A DNA stretch of 14,299 bases from an uncultured Christensenellaceae bacterium. GTDB taxonomy: Bacteria > Bacillota > Clostridia > Christensenellales > Aristaeellaceae. Below are positions 7,676-14,299 of this stretch, in pieces; position 1 is the stretch's first letter; every line of letters begins with the position of its first letter. The notes under the pieces are model-generated. The model saw nothing but the letters and a program-made list of their open reading frames with translations, did no database searches and was not told the DNA's origin. Where the stretch lies: positions 1 to 14,299 of the forward strand of contig CAJOPV010000180.1 in assembly GCA_905236495.1 (NCBI GenBank). The letters run 5' to 3'. The position numbers and the translations under genes were made by a program.

Positions 7676-8434
7676 ATGCGTTATCATCTGGATACCATCC
7701 CCGTATGGGACGCCGTGAAGCTGGAGGGGGAATGCCCCCTGTGCGCCCTGCGGCGGCATAACGAAGTCATAGACGTGGACAGGTACCTGGGCGCCTCTGT
7801 CATGGAGCCGGATACCCGCATCCAGGTCAACGCCCTGGGCTTTTGCCCCCGGCACCAGGAATTGCTGTATAAGCAGCAAAACCGCCTGGGCCACGCCCTG
7901 ATGATGCACACCCATCTGAAGGAGACCATGCAGCGCCTTTCTCCCGTGCTGAAGCAGGCGCAGAAGGGCGAAATCAAGCGCCCCTCCCTGCTGAAACGGG
8001 GCGGGGAAGGGGAGGACGCCCTTTCCGCCGCCGCCCGGAAGATCAGGGAAATGACGGGAAGCTGCATCCTGTGCCGTTCCATCGAGGAAAACACCAACCG
8101 CTACGCCTATACCCTTTTGCACCTGTACCAGACGGACAGCGCCTTTCGGGAAGCGTTCAGGAAAAGCAAGGGCGTGTGCCTGAAGGACATGGCGCTGCTG
8201 ATGGAAATGGCCCGGACGGAGCTTAAGGGGGATACCCTGCGGGATTTCATCCGGGACCTGTGCGATGCGGTGGAGAGGAGCCTTGCCAAGCTGGAAGGGG
8301 ATCTGGAGGGCTTCACGCTGAAATTCGATTACCGCAACGCCGATAAGCCCTGGGGGGACAGCAGAGGGTCCCTGGAGCGGACGGTCAATAAGCTGCGGGG
8401 CTGGTGCCTGGGCGAGGAGCCCTGGCCCCAATGA
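7676..8434 (+). CDS. DUF6062 family protein with duplicated cysteine modules
   Basis: A 252-residue soluble protein that I recognise as DUF6062-like, a family of unknown function common in Clostridia. It begins MRYHLDTIPVWDA and holds two similar cysteine modules: CPLC (20-23) with GFCPRH (55-60), and CILC (130-133) with GVCLKD (166-171). The spacing between the CxxC and the GxC in each module is about 34-36 residues, which suggests an internal duplication. The cysteines could bind zinc or an iron-sulfur cluster, or be redox active; this is inference. No signal peptide or membrane helix is seen. AGGAGG at 7666-7671 lies four bases before the ATG. The stop overlaps the start of the next gene in ATGA (8431-8434), so it forms an operon with the two GerM lipoproteins. 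Confidence 0.8.
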   Translation: MRYHLDTIPVWDAVKLEGECPLCALRRHNEVIDVDRYLGASVMEPDTRIQVNALGFCPRHQELLYKQQNRLGHALMMHTHLKETMQRLSPVLKQAQKGEIKRPSLLKRGGEGEDALSAAARKIREMTGSCILCRSIEENTNRYAYTLLHLYQTDSAFREAFRKSKGVCLKDMALLMEMARTELKGDTLRDFIRDLCDAVERSLAKLEGDLEGFTLKFDYRNADKPWGDSRGSLERTVNKLRGWCLGEEPWPQ

Positions 8435-9393
8435 AGGCCGTGCGCCGCTGGGCGCTGCTGATGCTGTGCGCGCTGCTGCTTTCCGGCTGCGCCGCCACGC
8501 CTCCTGAAAGCGTGATCCGAAAGGATACGGAGGCCGCCGCCCTCATCAGCGCGGACACGGAGGGCCTGGCCCCCGGCACCCTCCTGGCTGCCCTGTATTT
8601 CCGCTACGGGGCCACGGCTTACCTGGCGCCTCAGGTGCGTCTGATTTCCGTTCAGCGGGATGAAACGCCGGAGCGGGCCCTGGTGCAGGCCCTGCTGGAG
8701 GGGCCCTCCGGGGCGGCGGGGCTTTTGACCGCCCTGTTCCCGCCGGAGACCCAGGTATTGGCTACCGCCAGCCAGGGGGATACCCTGTTCATCACCTTCA
8801 ACGATGCCTTCATGGGCCGGTACGCCGATGAAAGCGGCGAGCTTTCCGCCGCCGCCCAGGCGGAGGGGAAGCTGCGGCGGCAGCTGTGCCTGGATTCTCT
8901 CAGCGCCACCCTCACCGAGGCGGGCCTGTGCGCCCGGGTGCAGGTGCTGGTGTATCGGGGGGCCAGCCAGGGCACGTCCATGCGCCTGCCCGCCGGGTTC
9001 CTGGATCAAAGCGGCAATGAAACGCTGCTGGACCCCCTGACCCGGAACGAAGAAACGCTGCTGACGCCCCACAACACCGCCCGGGTGATCCTGGAAGCGT
9101 GGATGAACCAGGATTGGGCCGCCCTGTACGATTTTACCGCCCGGGGAGAGGATCGGCCCCGGGAGCAGGCGGCCTACGACGCCTATGCCGACGGGGGCAC
9201 CCTGGTGGGCTTTTCCCTGAGCCCGGGCACTGTGGCCCTGGACGGGCAGACCGCCGTGGTGGGGGCCGGCCTGACGCTGCTTGGGGAGGCGGGAGACAGC
9301 CCCGTGCCGGGCTATCCCCTGCGGCTCATCCGGGAAGACGGGCTGTGGAAGATGAAATATGAAGATCTGATCCGCATGATGGATCAGGATTGA
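8431..9393 (+). CDS. GerM-domain lipoprotein with NTF2-like C-terminal domain
   Basis: The ATG at 8431, overlapping the previous stop in ATGA, gives 320 residues starting MKAVRRWALLMLCALLLSGC; the lipobox LLSGC puts the lipid-modified cysteine at residue 20. A GTG at 8404 is in frame but would add a polar stretch before the signal peptide and is unlikely. Residues about 47-193 form a GerM (GerMN) domain: a first strand (TLLAALYFRYGATAYLAP), the TPERALVQALLEGPS helix, LFITFNDAF and the closing MRLPAGFLDQ. Residues about 212-320 look like a small NTF2/DUF4878-type domain (ARVILEAWMNQDWAALYDF and a late DGLWKMKYED). GerM proteins in Bacillus are envelope lipoproteins linked to sporulation and germination. 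The next lipoprotein gene starts within two bases of the stop. Confidence 0.85.
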   Translation: MKAVRRWALLMLCALLLSGCAATPPESVIRKDTEAAALISADTEGLAPGTLLAALYFRYGATAYLAPQVRLISVQRDETPERALVQALLEGPSGAAGLLTALFPPETQVLATASQGDTLFITFNDAFMGRYADESGELSAAAQAEGKLRRQLCLDSLSATLTEAGLCARVQVLVYRGASQGTSMRLPAGFLDQSGNETLLDPLTRNEETLLTPHNTARVILEAWMNQDWAALYDFTARGEDRPREQAAYDAYADGGTLVGFSLSPGTVALDGQTAVVGAGLTLLGEAGDSPVPGYPLRLIREDGLWKMKYEDLIRMMDQD

Positions 9394-9394
9394 G

Positions 9395-10930
9395 GTGCGT
9401 TCCTTGCGAAATCGCGGTATAAAACAGATCGTTTTGCTCCTGTGCCTGACGCTGCCGCTTTCCGGCTGCGTGGGGCAGCAGGCTGCCCCGGGGGCGCAGA
9501 TGACCCTGCCCCCGGCGGAAGCGCGCTATCAGGCCCCGGAAAACGATATGGACCAGGGATACGAGCAAAGCGTGCTGCTGTATCTGCCCTCCCTGGAGGG
9601 CACCCAGCTGCTGGCTGTTCCGGCGTCGGCTTCCTTGTCCGCCGCCCGGCACAGCGCCCAAACGCTGTGCGAAATGCTGTTGTCTCAGCCCGGCGGGGCG
9701 GCGACCCAGCCGCTGGGCGGGGAGGTGGCATTGTCCCTGGCGGGGACAGACGCGGTGGAGGTATCCGGTCAGGTGGCTACGGTGAGCCTGTCCGCCTCCG
9801 CCCTGCGGCTTTCCCATGAGGAGCTGTATGCGGTGGGCCAGGCGCTGGCGAATACGCTTTGTCAATTTGGCGATTTGCAGTATGTGAACGTGCTCATCGC
9901 CGGGGTGCAGCCCGGGCTGAACGTGGCGGCTACCCTGCCCGCCGGGGCCTTTCAGCCCAACACCCGGGAGGATCTTTCCACCCTCTGGGCCCGGGCGGGA
10001 GCGCCGCTGACGGCGGGAAGGCGATCCTTTACCGCCGCGCTGTATTTCCCCGCGCCTTCGGGAAAAGGCATTTTGTGCGAGGCCCGCAGCCTTTCCTTTT
10101 CCGCCCAGGATATCCCCGGCATGGCGGTGACGCTGCTGGAGGCGCTGAGCGCCGGGGCGGAACAGCTGCCCAATGTGCCCGTGTGCGCCCAGCTGCGGGG
10201 ATTGCTCACGGGCCTTCCCTCCCTTCAGGAAACGGGAGGCGCCCGGCGGCTGCAGCTGCGCTTCAGCGAGGAGCTGAACGCCGCCCTCATCAACGCCGGG
10301 ATCACAAGGTCTGTGATGATGGCGTCCCTCACCTATACCCTGACTACCTTCCTGCCGGGCATCGATGGGATCGAGGTTATGATCGGCAGCGAAGCCATTA
10401 CGTCCCTGACCCCCTCCGGCACGTACAGCGGGGCGGGGGAGCAGATCAGTTTTGCGGACGGCCTCATGCGCCGGCGGGATTTTTCCGGCTTCCTGCTTTC
10501 CGAATGCGCCCTGTATTTTGCCAACGGGAACGGGGGGCTTACGAGGGTGCTGCGCCCGGTGCCCTTCTACGAGGCCCACAGCCCCCGGGCCCTGTTTCAG
10601 CAATTGCTGCTGGGCCCCCAGCCCTTTGACAGCGTATCGGGGCTGGAGGCCGTGCTGCCCCAGGGCATGCGGTCGGCGGACTTGCTGGGGGTCTCCTACG
10701 CCCAGCAGACGCTGATCCTGAATTTTTCCGCCCAATGGCCTGCCCTGTGTGAGGGCCTCGCCGACGGGGCGGAAAAGCGCATGATTTATGCCTTCGTCAA
10801 TACCCTGTGCGAGATGCAGGGGGTGAAAAAGGCCGCCTTCTTCGTTCAGGGGGAGCAGCCGGAGACCCTGGCGGGCAGTATTTACCTGCCCGGGGATTTT
10901 TTGCCCAATCAGGATATCGTGGCCCCTTGA
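9395..10930 (+). CDS. Lipoprotein with three GerM-like units
   Basis: The signal peptide ends in the lipobox LPLSGC, with the cysteine at residue 25 when counted from GTG 9395. That start has AGGA at 9386-9389; an in-frame TTG at 9404 has GAGGTG at 9392-9397 six bases upstream and removes three residues, so either is possible. The product is 511 residues. I read three GerM-like units: about 57-186 (ending LPAGAFQPN), 211-335 (from SFTAALYFPAP), and 367-503 (ending YLPGDFLPNQ). Each starts with a strand such as VLLYLP, AALYFP or CALYFA, and each has a helix next to a leucine-rich PLTALLEG-like site. Bacillus GerM has two such domains, so three would be unusual, though one unit may be degenerate. 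Two consecutive GerM lipoproteins in one operon suggest paired roles at the membrane-wall or spore surface, which is inference. Confidence 0.8.
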   Translation: MRSLRNRGIKQIVLLLCLTLPLSGCVGQQAAPGAQMTLPPAEARYQAPENDMDQGYEQSVLLYLPSLEGTQLLAVPASASLSAARHSAQTLCEMLLSQPGGAATQPLGGEVALSLAGTDAVEVSGQVATVSLSASALRLSHEELYAVGQALANTLCQFGDLQYVNVLIAGVQPGLNVAATLPAGAFQPNTREDLSTLWARAGAPLTAGRRSFTAALYFPAPSGKGILCEARSLSFSAQDIPGMAVTLLEALSAGAEQLPNVPVCAQLRGLLTGLPSLQETGGARRLQLRFSEELNAALINAGITRSVMMASLTYTLTTFLPGIDGIEVMIGSEAITSLTPSGTYSGAGEQISFADGLMRRRDFSGFLLSECALYFANGNGGLTRVLRPVPFYEAHSPRALFQQLLLGPQPFDSVSGLEAVLPQGMRSADLLGVSYAQQTLILNFSAQWPALCEGLADGAEKRMIYAFVNTLCEMQGVKKAAFFVQGEQPETLAGSIYLPGDFLPNQDIVAP

Positions 10931-10955
10931 CGGCAGAAAAAAAGCGCAGTATAAT
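10927..10955 (+). promoter_or_regulatory. Vegetative promoter for the FMN riboswitch and ribU
   Basis: TTGACG at 10927-10932 and TATAAT at 10950-10955 are separated by exactly 17 bases, a near-perfect SigA-type promoter. The -35 box contains the TGA stop of the upstream lipoprotein gene (10928-10930). The expected transcription start is near 10962, giving a leader of about 230 bases that holds the riboswitch. Confidence 0.8.
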
Positions 10956-10984
10956 ACCCGTGAAAACTGCACAAGCCTTTGAAG

Positions 10985-11103
10985 CTTCTTCGGGGATGGG
11001 TGAAATTCCCTACCGGCGGTACAGCCCGCGAACTGAAACCACGGTTTCAGCCGATTCGGTGAGATTCCGAAGCCGACAGTCACAGTCTGGATGAGAGGAG
11101 AAG
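10985..11103 (+). ncRNA. FMN riboswitch (RFN element) aptamer
   Basis: This leader matches the FMN riboswitch consensus closely. Conserved pieces are GGGTGAAATTCCC with CCGGCGGTA and AGCCCGCGA (10998-11031), CCGATTCGGTGAGATTCCGA (11051-11070), and GCCGACAGTCACAGTCTGGATGA (11072-11094). The P1 stem pairs CTTCTTC (10985-10991) with GGAGAAG (11097-11103). The variable hairpin CTGAAAC (11033-11039) / GTTTCAG (11044-11050) has a CACG loop. The aptamer binds FMN and lowers expression of riboflavin synthesis or uptake genes; here it controls ribU. Confidence 0.97.
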
Positions 11104-11111
11104 GAAGGGCC

Positions 11112-11188
11112 CTTTCCACCGGGAAAGCGAGCGCCTCACCGCCCCTGAAAAGCCAATGGCTTCAGGGGCGCAATTCATGTAAGGAGGC
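11112..11188 (+). promoter_or_regulatory. Riboswitch expression platform, probably sequestering the ribU ribosome binding site
   Basis: After the aptamer comes a small hairpin CTTTCC (11112-11117) / GGAAAG (11122-11127), then a strong hairpin CGCCCCTGAA (11140-11149) / TTCAGGGGCG (11161-11170) with an inner GCC/GGC helix. The strong hairpin is not followed by a T-run but by CAATTCATGT and the AAGGAGG site (11181-11187). GCCTC at 11133-11137 can pair with GAGGC at 11184-11188, closing over the ribosome binding site. This favours control of translation rather than transcription termination. Confidence 0.6.
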
Positions 11189-11194
11189 ATTGCT

Positions 11195-11794
11195 ATGACG
11201 CAAGTATCCCGGAAGCCCAATTACCTCTCCACGCCTTACCTGACCCGTATGGCGATCCTGGCTGCCATATCGTTCATCCTCTTTCTGGTGCAGATCCCGG
11301 TGGTGGCCTTCTACAAGCTGGATCTGAGCAACATCCCCGTGCTGCTGGGGGCCTTTTCCATGGGCACGGTGCCGGGGATCATCATCCTGGCGGTGAAGTG
11401 CCTGCTGGCCCTCACCCGCACCACCAGCGCCGGGGTGGGCGACCTGGCGGATTTCCTGATGAGCGCCGCCCTGGTGATCCCCGCCGCATTGATCTATCAC
11501 CGCCAAAAGACCCGGAAAAACGCCCTCATCGGCATGGCGGCGGGCACCCTCTGCATGGTGGTGATCGGGGTGCTTTCCAATAAGTTCATCATGCTGCCCT
11601 TCTACATGGGGGCGTACCACATGGATATGGAAGGCATCCTGAAATTCGCCAACGTGGGCGGGGTTGACAGCGAATGGAAGCTGCTCCTGCTCATCACCGC
11701 CCCCTTCAACCTGCTCAAAGGCCTGGTGCTCAGCATCGTCACCGGGGTCATCTATAAGCCCTTGAGCCCCCTGCTGCACCAGAAAATCAAATAA
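11195..11794 (+). CDS. ribU: Riboflavin ECF transporter substrate-binding subunit RibU
   Basis: A 199-residue, highly hydrophobic membrane protein of the RibU family, the S component of an energy-coupling factor transporter that binds riboflavin (or FMN/roseoflavin) outside the cell and hands it to a shared ECF module. The signature AFYKLDLSNIPVLLGAF (38-54) is present, as are about six predicted helices and the VGDLADFLMS region (81-90). The upstream FMN riboswitch independently supports riboflavin as the substrate. No ATPase or T subunit is nearby, as is usual for RibU proteins that share one ECF module. AAGGAGG (11181-11187) is seven bases before the ATG. A terminator follows the stop. Confidence 0.95.
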   Translation: MTQVSRKPNYLSTPYLTRMAILAAISFILFLVQIPVVAFYKLDLSNIPVLLGAFSMGTVPGIIILAVKCLLALTRTTSAGVGDLADFLMSAALVIPAALIYHRQKTRKNALIGMAAGTLCMVVIGVLSNKFIMLPFYMGAYHMDMEGILKFANVGGVDSEWKLLLLITAPFNLLKGLVLSIVTGVIYKPLSPLLHQKIK

Positions 11795-11799
11795 GCGTC

Positions 11800-11847
11800 A
11801 AAGGCCGCTTCGCAAACGCGGGGCGGCCTTTCTGCCGCATTTTTTGG
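11800..11847 (+). terminator. Intrinsic terminator after ribU
   Basis: AAAGGCCGC (11800-11808) pairs perfectly with GCGGCCTTT (11823-11831) across a 14-base loop that has an inner CGC/GCG helix. A T-rich stretch follows, including TTTTTT from about 11840. It separates ribU from the next transcription unit. Confidence 0.8.
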
Positions 11848-11870
11848 GCTATTTTTGCGCAGGAAAGCAG

Positions 11871-11899
11871 TTGAACAAACAGGGAAAATCGTATATAAT
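11871..11899 (+). promoter_or_regulatory. Vegetative promoter for the DUF2461-mutase operon
   Basis: TTGAAC at 11871-11876 and TATAAT at 11894-11899 are separated by 17 bases, a strong SigA-type match. Transcription would start near 11906, about 27 bases ahead of the GTG start of the DUF2461 gene. Confidence 0.8.
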
Positions 11900-11932
11900 A
11901 AAAGCGTATCGTTTTGCTCAGGAGGAACACAG

Positions 11933-12637
11933 GTGTTTCAAGGCTTTGGAAAGGAACTGATTCCTTTCTTTCTGGATCTCAGGTTTCATAACGATAAATC
12001 CTTTATGGACGCGAACCGGGAACGGTATTACCGGGAAGTGCGCCAGCCCTTTTACGATTTTATCGACGCGCTGGGCCCGGGGATGCAGGAAATCTGCGAG
12101 GATATGGAGGTGCGGCCCAATAAATGCCTGAGCCGCATCAACCGGGATACCCGCTTTTCCCGGGATAAATCCCCTTACCGGGATCATTTGTGGGTCTCCT
12201 TTCGCCAGGGTGGCATGCCCAACGACGGCACCCCCTTTTACTGGTTCGAGGTGAGCCCGGAGCATGTGAACTGGGGCGTGGGCATCTGGGGCGAAGGGCG
12301 GCAGATCATGGACGCCATGCGCAGGCGGATGGCGGCCCGGCCCGACGATTTCCTGCGGATGCTGCCCATCCTTCAAAAGCGGCATTTTGCCCTGGCGGGG
12401 CAGGAATGGAAGAAGATGAAGGCGCCGGAGGGGCTGCCGGAGGCGCTGGGGCCCTGGTATCTCAAAAAGCAGGTGTATGCGGAGCGCTTAGGGGCGCAGC
12501 TTTCCTGGATACATGAGAGTGATATCGTGAATCGGGTCATGGATGATTTTCGGGCGCTTTCTCCCCTGTACTGGATCTTCCGGGGCTGCGTGGAGGACGC
12601 CATGAACCAAATGGATGAACAGGGAGGGAATGTATGA
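11933..12637 (+). CDS. DUF2461 family protein
   Basis: A 234-residue protein matching DUF2461 (TIGR02453), a family of unknown function. Family features are the N-terminal FFLDLRFHNDKSFMDANR (12-29), with a conserved Asn-Asp-Lys-x-x-Phe segment, and the RINRDTRFSRDKSPYRDH stretch (68-85), followed by the aromatic strand FYWFEVSPEHVNWGVGIW (102-119). The start is GTG at 11933, seven bases after AGGAGG (11920-11925). An upstream start at 11855 would precede the promoter and the predicted transcription start, so it is rejected. No membrane helix or signal peptide is visible. The stop overlaps the next start in ATGA (12634-12637), so the two genes are probably translationally coupled. Confidence 0.9.
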   Translation: MFQGFGKELIPFFLDLRFHNDKSFMDANRERYYREVRQPFYDFIDALGPGMQEICEDMEVRPNKCLSRINRDTRFSRDKSPYRDHLWVSFRQGGMPNDGTPFYWFEVSPEHVNWGVGIWGEGRQIMDAMRRRMAARPDDFLRMLPILQKRHFALAGQEWKKMKAPEGLPEALGPWYLKKQVYAERLGAQLSWIHESDIVNRVMDDFRALSPLYWIFRGCVEDAMNQMDEQGGNV

Positions 12638-14142
12638 GTACGGATTTGCGCATGCTCAAAAGCGGCACGGATGTGCGGGGACGGGCCTTGGGGGAGGATG
12701 CTCCCCTGACGGCGGCGGTGGCGACCAGGATCGGCGCGGCCTTTGTGAAATGGCTGCGGGATCGGGGGATCAGCAATCCCCGGGTCGCCATCGGGCGGGA
12801 TTCCCGCATCACCGGCGAAGCGCTGCTGGAAGCCTGCGCGGAAGGGTGCCATCAGGCGGGCGCCCAGGTGGAGTGCTACGGACTGTGCACCACCCCAGCC
12901 ATGTATATGAGCCTGATCACCGAGGGCTTTGGCTGCGACGGCAGCGTGATGATCACCGCCAGCCATCACCCCTACGACCGAAACGGCCTGAAGTTTTTCA
13001 CCAAAGAGGGGGGCATCGAAAGCGCCGATCTGGATGCCATCCTGGATATCGCGTGCAGCGGCGCGCCCCTGCTGGGGGACGCGGGCCCCGTCGTTAAGCG
13101 GGATTTCCTGCCCGTGTATTGCGAGCAGCTCAAAGATCGGGTGCGGAAGGGCCTGGATACCGATATCCCCAAGCCCCTGCTGGGCCTTCACGTGGTGGTG
13201 GATGCCGGCAACGGCGCCGGGGGCTTTTATGCGGACCTGCTGGAGGATCTGGGCGCCTGGGTGGAGGGCAGCCAGTTCCTGGAGCCGGACGGCATGTTTC
13301 CCAACCACATCCCCAACCCGGAAAACGAGCAGGCCATGGCCTCCGTCAGCGCCGCCGTTCTGCAGGCCGGGGCCGACCTGGGCGTGATCTTCGATACGGA
13401 CTGCGACCGGGCCGCCATCGTGGATCGTACCGGCAGGGAAATCAACCGCAACCGCCTCATTGCGCTGATCTCTGCCATCTTATTGGATAAAAAACCCGGG
13501 GCCACCATCGTGACGGATTCCGTCACCTCCTCCGGCCTGAATCAGTTCATCATGGAATGGGGCGGCGAGCATTACCGCTACAAGCGGGGCTACCGCAACG
13601 TCATCAACGAAGCCATCCGCCTGAACGCCGCCGGGATCGACTGCCCCTTAGCCATCGAAACCAGCGGGCACGCCGCCCTGCGGGAAAACCATTTCCTGGA
13701 TGACGGGATGTACCTGGTGACGGTGCTGATCTGCGAGGCCATGCGCTTAAAGCAGGAGGGGAAGGAGCTGACCGACCTGATCGCGGATCTGAAGGAGCCC
13801 AAGGAAAGCGTGGAAATGCGCCTCACCATCCAGGGGGAGGATTTCCGGGCCGTGGGCCGGGCCGCCATCGAAAAGGTGATGGAGCACGCGGATTTCGCCC
13901 CGGGCTGGCACATCGCCCCGGACAACCGGGAAGGGGTGCGCATCTCCTTTGATCTCATGGACGGGGTGAATAACGGCTGGTTCCTGCTCAGGCTCAGCGT
14001 GCATGACCCCGTGCTGCCCCTGAACATCGAAAGCGACGTGCCCGGCGGCGTCAAATTCATGGCCGAAGCGCTGCTGAACGTGCTGGAGGGCAGCGAGGGA
14101 ATCGACCTTGCCAAGCTGAAAGCGTTTATTGAAGCCAAATAA
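12634..14142 (+). CDS. Phosphoglucomutase/phosphomannomutase-family protein
   Basis: A 502-residue alpha-D-phosphohexomutase-family enzyme, likely interconverting hexose 1- and 6-phosphates. The catalytic serine loop is TASHHP with Ser110 (usual form TASHNP). The metal site is DTDCDR (254-259), and the sugar-contact loop is ETSGH (342-346), where many relatives have EESGH. Near the C terminus, the canonical RxSGTEP phosphate-binding loop is missing; in its place is PDNREGVRISFD (429-440), followed by GWFLLRLSVHDPVLPLNIE. That pattern fits a separate subfamily of phosphoglucomutase/phosphomannomutase-like proteins also known from plants and cyanobacteria, and the exact substrate is uncertain. 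GGGAGGG (12622-12628) is five bases before the ATG. The first three domains are intact and the length is normal. The gene is the last of its operon; no terminator follows. Confidence 0.93.
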   Translation: MSTDLRMLKSGTDVRGRALGEDAPLTAAVATRIGAAFVKWLRDRGISNPRVAIGRDSRITGEALLEACAEGCHQAGAQVECYGLCTTPAMYMSLITEGFGCDGSVMITASHHPYDRNGLKFFTKEGGIESADLDAILDIACSGAPLLGDAGPVVKRDFLPVYCEQLKDRVRKGLDTDIPKPLLGLHVVVDAGNGAGGFYADLLEDLGAWVEGSQFLEPDGMFPNHIPNPENEQAMASVSAAVLQAGADLGVIFDTDCDRAAIVDRTGREINRNRLIALISAILLDKKPGATIVTDSVTSSGLNQFIMEWGGEHYRYKRGYRNVINEAIRLNAAGIDCPLAIETSGHAALRENHFLDDGMYLVTVLICEAMRLKQEGKELTDLIADLKEPKESVEMRLTIQGEDFRAVGRAAIEKVMEHADFAPGWHIAPDNREGVRISFDLMDGVNNGWFLLRLSVHDPVLPLNIESDVPGGVKFMAEALLNVLEGSEGIDLAKLKAFIEAK

Positions 14143-14299
14143 CATCAGAGTTGGAAAAAAAGTACAGGGTACAGAGTTCAGATTTATTATATATATCAAT
14201 GAAGATTATCAAACGGAGTTGGGTTACTAAGTAAAAAATAAACCAGCCAAAAGCCTTCCCCTTGAGGGGAAGGTGTCCTGCGCGGAACCAACTTGGAGA
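14143..14299. other. AT-rich intergenic tail, no gene seen
   Basis: Composition drops sharply from GC-rich coding sequence to AT-rich, with runs such as TTTATTATATATATC (14183-14197). There is a short tandem GTACAGGGTACAG (14162-14174), and GAGTTGG occurs twice (14148-14154 and 14216-14222). No open frame with a ribosome binding site and no clear promoter or terminator is visible. The region continues past the window end. Confidence 0.6.
14245..14299. repeat. Possible edge of a dispersed hairpin repeat
   Basis: A perfect 8-base stem CCTTCCCC (14254-14261) / GGGGAAGG (14266-14273) with TTGA loop is embedded in AAAGCCTTCCCC ... GGGGAAGGTGTC. From memory, very similar short repeats are scattered between genes in several gut Clostridia; this cannot be verified from a single copy. 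No T-run follows, so it is not a classical terminator. The other end of the element would lie outside the window. Confidence 0.4.

Noticed and set aside
9326..11119. 597-codon minus-strand open frame
   Set aside because: It crosses the lipoprotein stop, a strong plus-strand promoter and the FMN riboswitch; it is His/Gln/Arg-rich with no family signature, typical of a shadow frame in GC-rich DNA.
11140..11170. Riboswitch intrinsic terminator
   Set aside because: Strong stem, but the following bases CAATTCATGT have no T-run.
11855..11932. Upstream start for the DUF2461 gene
   Set aside because: It would begin before the TTGAAC/TATAAT promoter and its transcription start; GTG 11933 has a good AGGAGG.
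1..14299. CRISPR array, tRNA, rRNA, transposase, phage or defence genes
   Set aside because: No regularly spaced repeats, cloverleaf or recognisable protein families of those kinds were seen.

Overview
The window looks like chromosomal DNA from a high-GC (about 60-65% by eye), low-copy, non-mobile region of a spore-forming or spore-ancestry member of the Clostridia, probably an uncultured gut lineage. The support is: strong AGGAGG-type ribosome binding sites, two textbook vegetative promoters with 17-base spacers, GerM-domain lipoproteins, a SPOR-domain protein, a DUF6062 protein, an FMN riboswitch in front of a RibU-type ECF transporter subunit, and Ala/Pro/Thr linkers in a secreted SH3 protein. 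The exact genus cannot be told from this sequence alone.

Layout. Bases 1-5624 are a tightly packed plus-strand run: the 3' part of a secreted cell-wall-binding protein (SH3-SH3-PG_binding_1 plus a Cys/His C-terminal domain), an HI0933/BaiN-type flavoprotein, a flavin reductase-like FMN-binding protein, dnaX (clamp loader gamma/tau), and a GNAT acetyltransferase whose start overlaps the end of dnaX. After a 77-base gap comes a three-helix membrane protein with an external Cys/His tail (5702-6793). It converges with and overlaps by 11 bases the only minus-strand gene, a membrane-anchored SPOR-domain protein (6783-7613).

A 62-base divergent spacer then leads to a second plus-strand operon: a DUF6062 protein, a GerM-domain lipoprotein, and a larger lipoprotein with what appear to be three GerM-like units (7676-10930). 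A promoter whose -35 box contains the stop codon of that operon drives an FMN riboswitch and ribU (11195-11794), closed by an intrinsic terminator. A second near-consensus promoter drives a DUF2461 gene coupled by an ATGA overlap to a phosphoglucomutase/phosphomannomutase-family gene that ends at 14142. The last 157 bases are AT-rich, hold no gene, and carry a perfect GC-rich hairpin that resembles the edge of a dispersed repeat.

How the parts relate. The cell-wall SH3 protein, SPOR protein and GerM lipoproteins all point to the cell surface, envelope or spore coat, while dnaX, ribU and the hexose-phosphate mutase are housekeeping functions. No phage, defence, CRISPR, transposase, tRNA or rRNA gene was seen. 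I found no clear new system. The most unusual items are the triple-GerM lipoprotein beside the duplicated-cysteine DUF6062 protein, the apparently translational (not terminator-type) FMN switch, the non-canonical phosphate-binding loop of the mutase, and the unassigned Cys/His domain at the end of the first gene.
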